From Arthrobacter sp. ERGS1:01 (GTDB lineage: Bacteria; Actinomycetota; Actinomycetes; Actinomycetales; Micrococcaceae), in contig NZ_CP012479.1 in NCBI RefSeq assembly GCF_001281315.1, positions 806,001-870,000 of the forward strand: a DNA stretch of 64,000 nt, read 5' to 3'. The position numbers and the translations under genes were made by a program. Position 1 is the first letter of the stretch. Each line of letters starts with the position of its first letter. The notes under the pieces are model-generated. The model was not told where the DNA came from. It made no database searches and saw only the letters and a list, made by a program, of their open reading frames with translations. This document shows positions 55,481 through 64,000 of this stretch, piece after piece.

Positions 55481-57721
55481 ATGTATGACGCCGAATTGGC
55501 CCACGAACGTTCCTATGTTGATGGCTTGTATGCCCGCCTGGATGAACTCCGTGCCGAGAAGATCGAGCAGCTGGGGGAGGTGCGGCGCACCAAGTCCATG
55601 GGCACGCACCAAAACCGCTCCGAACGCGACGCCTTTGCCTCGCTGTATGAAAACCGCCTGGCCCAGCTGAACGCCGTCGACGACAAGCTCGTCTTTGGCC
55701 GGCTGGACCTGGACTCCGGGGAAGAGCGCTACATTGGCCGCATCGGCCTGTCTACGGAGGACCTGCGCCAGCTCATGGTGGATTGGCGCGCCCCGGAAGC
55801 CGGCACGTTCTACCAGTCCACCGCCTTCGAGCGGCTGGGCGTGCGCCGCCGCCGGCACCTGATTTTGCAGGGGCGCGCCGTCAAGGCCATCGAGGACGAC
55901 GTCCTGGACCACACCATGCTCGTGGAAGGCGAACACCTGCAGGGTGAAGGGGCGTTGCTGGCGGCCCTGAATTCCAAGCGCACCGGCCGCATGAGCGACA
56001 TCGTGGGCACCATCCAGGCCGAACAGGACAGGATCATCCGGTCCCCCCTGAGCGGAGCCCTGGTGGTGCAGGGCGGTCCCGGCACGGGAAAGACCGCCGT
56101 GGCCCTGCACCGCGCCGCCTACCTGCTCTACACGCACCGCGAACGGCTGCAGTCCGCCGGCGTCCTGCTCGTGGGCCCCTCCAGCGCGTTCATGAAGTAC
56201 ATCGAGCGCGTGCTGCCCTCTCTGGGCGAGACCGGCGTCGTCATGGCCAGCCTGGGCCACCTGCTGCCCGGCGTCACCGCCACCGCCGTCGAGGCTCCCG
56301 AGGTCGCCCGGATCAAGGGCCGCCTGGATATGGCGCAGGTCGTCGCGAACGCCGTCGCCAACCGTCAGCGGCTGCCCCGCGGCGATGCCCGGCTCGACGT
56401 CGAGGGCACCCGCCTGGTGCTCACCTCCCGCCAGGTGCGCCGCGCCAGGGACAAGGCCCGGGCCACGGGCAAACCCCACAACGAGGCCCGCCTGACGTTC
56501 GTCAAGACCCTGCTCCGGGAGCTGACGGACCAGCTGCGCGAGCACATCGAATCGACGGGCGCCGGCAACACCGCCGACAGGTCGTACCTGGCCGAGGACG
56601 TGCGCGGCTCCCGCGACGTGCGGGTCATGCTCAACCTGTGCTGGATGCCCATGAGCCCGCAAAAACTGCTGCGCGACCTGTTCAGCAAGCCCGAGATCCT
56701 TGCCGCGGTGGCCCCCCACCTCAGCGACGCCGAACGCGCCCTGCTGCTGCGCCCGGCCAACTCGCCCTGGACCGAATCCGATGTCCCGCTGCTGGACGAG
56801 GCCGCCGAACTCCTCGGCGAGCTCGACGCAAGCGGCGGCCGGGCCCAGGCCACCGAGGACGCCCAGCGCAAGCGTGACCTCGCCAATGCCGAAAAAGCCA
56901 TCTCCAACATGAACCAGCAGTTGGAGGACTCCGGGGTCGACGGCATTCTCACGGCCGAACAGCTGGCCGACTACAACGTCATCGAGGAGGAATCCCTCAC
57001 CAACGCGGAGCGGGCACTGACCGACAGGACCTGGGCATACGGCCACGTGGTGGTCGATGAGGCGCAGGAACTCTCGCCCATGCAGTGGCGGCTCTTGGTG
57101 CGCCGCTGCCCCGTGAAGTCCTTCACGATCGTGGGCGACATCGCCCAGACCAGTTCCGCGGCAGGGGCCACATCCTGGCGGCAGGCGCTGACGCCGTTCA
57201 TGGGGGAGCGGTGGGCGTTGGAGGAACTGACCGTCAACTACCGCACGCCCACACAGATCGCCGAGGCCGCCGTGCGCATGGCGAACGCCGCCGGCCAGGT
57301 GGTTTCGGCCCCCAAGGCCGTGCGCGACGGCGAATGGGCGCCCATCGTGGACAGGGTCGCCCCGGGCGGCCTGGTCTCCCGGGTGGTGGAGGTCATGGCG
57401 GAGGAGTCCGCCGCGGTGTCTGGCGGCCTGGTGGCGGTAATTGCCCCGCCGTCCCTCGTGGCCGAAACGGCGGCCGCCCTCCGTGCCGTCTTTGGCGCCA
57501 GGGTGGGCCACGGCGCCGGGTCCGTGGAGCAGAACATCGTGGTGATCGACCCGCACGAGTCCAAGGGGCTCGAGTTCGACGGCGTTGTCATCGTGGAGCC
57601 CGCGGCCCTGTTGGCCGGCGCCGGCGGGCGGGTGGGCGACCTCTACGTCGCCATGACCCGGCCCACGCAGCGCCTCCGCCTGATCGCCTCGGAGCCGCTG
57701 CCGGCGGGAATCGAAGCGTAG
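55481..57721 (+). CDS. HelD/HelR-like superfamily 1 helicase (RNA polymerase recycling type)
   Basis: A 746-residue UvrD/PcrA-like ATPase. The N-terminal about 75 residues are an antiparallel coiled-coil arm (YVDGLYARLDELRAEKIEQL) as in HelD. Walker A is VVQGGPGTGKTAVALHRAAY (about 197). Walker B is HVVVDEAQELSPMQWRLLVR (about 525). DIAQTSSAAGATSWRQAL and VIDPHESKGLEFDGVVIVEP are motifs III and V-like. HelD proteins release stalled RNA polymerase, and actinobacterial relatives (HelR) can protect against rifamycins. ATG at 55481 with AAGGAG upstream; a TTG at 55463 is in frame but weaker. No rifamycin-associated element was seen. Confidence 0.88.
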   Translation: MYDAELAHERSYVDGLYARLDELRAEKIEQLGEVRRTKSMGTHQNRSERDAFASLYENRLAQLNAVDDKLVFGRLDLDSGEERYIGRIGLSTEDLRQLMVDWRAPEAGTFYQSTAFERLGVRRRRHLILQGRAVKAIEDDVLDHTMLVEGEHLQGEGALLAALNSKRTGRMSDIVGTIQAEQDRIIRSPLSGALVVQGGPGTGKTAVALHRAAYLLYTHRERLQSAGVLLVGPSSAFMKYIERVLPSLGETGVVMASLGHLLPGVTATAVEAPEVARIKGRLDMAQVVANAVANRQRLPRGDARLDVEGTRLVLTSRQVRRARDKARATGKPHNEARLTFVKTLLRELTDQLREHIESTGAGNTADRSYLAEDVRGSRDVRVMLNLCWMPMSPQKLLRDLFSKPEILAAVAPHLSDAERALLLRPANSPWTESDVPLLDEAAELLGELDASGGRAQATEDAQRKRDLANAEKAISNMNQQLEDSGVDGILTAEQLADYNVIEEESLTNAERALTDRTWAYGHVVVDEAQELSPMQWRLLVRRCPVKSFTIVGDIAQTSSAAGATSWRQALTPFMGERWALEELTVNYRTPTQIAEAAVRMANAAGQVVSAPKAVRDGEWAPIVDRVAPGGLVSRVVEVMAEESAAVSGGLVAVIAPPSLVAETAAALRAVFGARVGHGAGSVEQNIVVIDPHESKGLEFDGVVIVEPAALLAGAGGRVGDLYVAMTRPTQRLRLIASEPLPAGIEA

Positions 57722-57825
57722 GCAAAGGTGTAAGAACCTGGCTCGGGGCACGCCGGCAGCACCACGGCGGGCCCCGGGCCGGACACAAGGCGGAAGAATC
57801 GGCGTCGTGCTGGTAATTTTGGAGC

Positions 57826-59136
57826 GTGTCTTTGCAAACTGAACTCAGCGCCCCCCAGAACGATCCCAGCTTCGCCAATGTTTGGCAGGAGCTCAAGTGG
57901 CGGGGCCTGGTCCAGGTCTCCACCGACGAGGCAGCCCTCGAGGAGCTGCTCGCCGGTGAGCCGATCACGTATTACTGCGGTTTTGACCCCACCGCCCCCA
58001 GCCTGCACCTGGGCAACCTGGTCCAACTGCTGACCATGCGCCGCATGCAGCTGGCCGGCCACAAGCCGCTGGGCCTGGTGGGCGGCTCCACCGGCCTGGT
58101 GGGGGACCCCCGTCCGACGGCGGAACGCACCATGAACTCCAAGGAGACGGTTGCGGAGTGGGTTGGCTACCTGCAGGGCCAGGTGCAGCGCTTCCTGTCC
58201 TTTGAAGGGGACAACGCCGCCCGCATGGTCAACAACCTTGACTGGACCGCGCCCATGAGCGCCATCGACTTCCTGCGCGACATTGGCAAGTACTTCCGGG
58301 TCGGCACCATGATCAAGAAGGATATTGTTGCCTCCCGCCTGAATTCGGACGAGGGCATCAGCTACGCCGAGTTCAGCTACCAGATCCTGCAGGGCCTGGA
58401 CTACCTGGAGCTGTACCGCCAGTACGGTTGCGTGCTCCAGCAGGGCGGCTCCGACCAGTGGGGGAACCTGACCAGCGGCACAGAGCTGATCCGCAAGGTC
58501 GAGGGCGCCTCCGTCCACGCGCTGGGCACCCCGCTGATCACCAACTCCGACGGCACCAAGTTCGGCAAGAGCGAGGGCAACGCGATCTGGCTCGACGCCG
58601 CCATGTGCAGCCCGTTCGACATGTACCAGTTCTGGCTCAACACGGCCGACGCCGACGTGGTGGACCGCCTCAAGGTGTTTACCTTCCTTGGCAGCGAGGA
58701 AATCGCCGCGATTGCCCAGGCCGTGGCCGAGAAGCCGCAGGCCCGTGAAGGCCAGCGGACTCTCGCCTTCCAGGTCACCTCCCTGGTGCACGGCGTGGAC
58801 ACCACCTTGAAGGTCATCGCGGCTTCGGCGGCACTGTTTGGCCAGGGCGACCTCGCTGAACTGGATATTGAGACGCTGGAATCGGCCACCCGCGAATTGC
58901 CGCGCGCAGCCGCACCGGCCGCCGGCATCACCATTGTGGAGCTGTTGGTCGCCTCGGGCCTGTCCGCCAGCAATTCGGCCGCCCGCCGCACGGTGGGGGA
59001 GGGCGGGGCCTACGTCAACAACGTCAAGGTCACCGACCCCGACGCCGTCCTTGGCGGCACCGAGGCGCTGCACGGCAAGTACCTGCTGGTGCGCCGCGGA
59101 AAGCGTACCTTGTCCATGGTGGAACTGGCCGGCTGA
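57826..59136 (+). CDS. tyrS: Tyrosine--tRNA ligase
   Basis: A 436-residue class I synthetase. HIGH-type motif PTAPSLHLGNLVQLL (about 55-62), KFGKSEGNAIWLDA (KMSKS equivalent, about 244), and EFSYQILQGLDYLELYRQYG with QQGGSDQWGN for tyrosine recognition. The C-terminal about 65 residues form the S4 domain (ASNSAARRTVGEGGAYVNNV). GTG at 57826 follows TAATTT (57814-57819) by 6 nt, so the mRNA is likely leaderless and there is no T-box. Followed by a terminator, then the rRNA operon. Confidence 0.95.
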   Translation: MSLQTELSAPQNDPSFANVWQELKWRGLVQVSTDEAALEELLAGEPITYYCGFDPTAPSLHLGNLVQLLTMRRMQLAGHKPLGLVGGSTGLVGDPRPTAERTMNSKETVAEWVGYLQGQVQRFLSFEGDNAARMVNNLDWTAPMSAIDFLRDIGKYFRVGTMIKKDIVASRLNSDEGISYAEFSYQILQGLDYLELYRQYGCVLQQGGSDQWGNLTSGTELIRKVEGASVHALGTPLITNSDGTKFGKSEGNAIWLDAAMCSPFDMYQFWLNTADADVVDRLKVFTFLGSEEIAAIAQAVAEKPQAREGQRTLAFQVTSLVHGVDTTLKVIAASAALFGQGDLAELDIETLESATRELPRAAAPAAGITIVELLVASGLSASNSAARRTVGEGGAYVNNVKVTDPDAVLGGTEALHGKYLLVRRGKRTLSMVELAG

Positions 59137-59194
59137 TCCCCTGGTGGTGGTTGGGCTTGCCGAAACCACCGGGCCCACGCCCGCACCGTGACAT

Positions 59195-59240
59195 AGATGC
59201 CCGTCCCCGATTTGCCTTGGGGGCGGGCATCTGTGTATTG
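59195..59240 (+). terminator. Terminator after tyrS
   Basis: AGATGCCCGTCCCC and GGGGGCGGGCATCT form a 14-bp stem (one G-U) with a 10-nt loop, followed by GTGTATTGTTC. A degenerate GGTGGTT/AACCACC palindrome lies just upstream at about 59145-59170. Confidence 0.8.
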
Positions 59241-59691
59241 TTCTATCTGTTGCTTGCGCAACGCTGGGCCACTCCGCTTGCGGGGAAGCGCCCACCACCT
59301 CGCAAGAAGCCAAATCCAAACAAACTAAAATGAATACAATCGACTCTTCGATTTGAATTCAATTTGATTGAAAATACGGGTTTGTGGAATTCATGAAGTG
59401 ACCAGCCACACACGGTGCGGATTGGACAAAGTGAATTCCAATGAAATAAAGTATGAATATCGCAGCGACGAAAACTAAGTGAGAAAAACATTTAGGAATT
59501 ACTCGGATGCAGTTGTTGTTTGAGAACTCAATAGTGTGCCAAGTTTTATTGATACCAATTTATTGTATTGAATTGGTTATTTGGTTGGTTGTTGCCGCCC
59601 CTGTGGTGATGACTGGCCGTTTAGCTGGTTTCGAATTTAGTGCATGACTTCATCATCTTTTTCCGGTGTGTTGTTGTGTGTCTGTTTAGTT
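59241..59691 (+). promoter_or_regulatory. rRNA operon leader and promoter region
   Basis: AT-rich, no gene. Promoter candidate TGGACA (59423-59428), 18 bp, TAAAGT (59447-59452). An antitermination-like box TTGTTGTTTGAGAACT with CAATAGTGTG follows at 59513-59538, and a hairpin ACCAATT/AATTGGT at about 59554-59577. The same box recurs in the 16S-23S spacer. Other promoters in the first 150 bp are possible but were not separated. Confidence 0.65.

Positions 59692-64000
<4,309 letters not shown>

Noticed and set aside
54953..57751. Open frame of about 930 codons on the minus strand opposite apt and the HelD-like gene
   Set aside because: No domains, shadow composition, and it covers two genes with clear motifs.

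Overview
The window is chromosomal DNA of a high-GC actinobacterium, most likely Arthrobacter or a close relative in the Micrococcaceae. The grounds are strong codon GC bias, many GTG starts and leaderless genes, DUF1844, DUF5302 and Rv2578c-type proteins, actinobacterial rRNA signatures (including the extra insertion in 23S domain III), and the argCJBDFR-argGH order. No transposase, integrase, prophage, CRISPR array or tRNA gene was found, so this is core and near-core genome with a few accessory clusters.

Layout. 1-5.4 kb: end of an MFS transporter, DUF1844 protein, then infC-rpmI-rplT behind a structured leader, a TrmH/SpoU rRNA methyltransferase and a CDF metal transporter. infC appears to start at AUU. 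5.5-10.7 kb: divergent catabolic locus with an MHS transporter, a PatB-like C-S lyase and an AhpD-like protein facing an amidohydrolase and a YheO/DauR-type regulator. 10.8-15.0 kb: nucleoside operon (MFS permease, nucleoside hydrolase, GntR regulator, ribokinase) with paired direct repeats upstream. 15.2-20.1 kb: MFS exporter, NUDIX hydrolase, DUF5302 protein, radical SAM protein, acyl-CoA synthetase. 20.1-23.1 kb: five-gene operon of three tandem paralogous lipoproteins, an HEAAH-motif protein and a SIMPL-domain protein. 23.3-26.9 kb: pheST.

27-35.7 kb: MBL hydrolase and PPK2 kinase, then a cluster containing a phosphopantetheinyl transferase, an M1 metallopeptidase, a 1323-residue synthetase with the adenylation-carrier-membrane architecture of the Pls/PosA (epsilon-poly-L-lysine synthetase-like) family, and a quinone oxidoreductase. 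This is the most interesting region: a candidate cationic poly(amino acid) pathway with its own carrier-activating enzyme and a possible degrading or self-protection peptidase.

35.8-44.9 kb: arginine biosynthesis, argCJ, a palindrome-rich insert, argBDFR, then argGH, with paired ArgR-box candidates before argC and argG. 45-52.5 kb: a mycothiol-dependent-type enzyme, a DrrAB-type ABC exporter behind four GTAAG repeats at 10-11 bp spacing, a convergent 1107-residue SARP/AfsR-like regulator coupled to an EamA transporter, and a divergent HxlR regulator. 52.5-59.1 kb: two unrelated alkylbase DNA glycosylases back to back, a GNAT acetyltransferase, apt, a HelD-like helicase and tyrS. 59.2-64 kb: start of an rRNA operon (leader, 16S, spacer without tRNA, 5' part of 23S), cut by the window end.

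No searches or folding programs were run. Family calls come from motifs, length and context.
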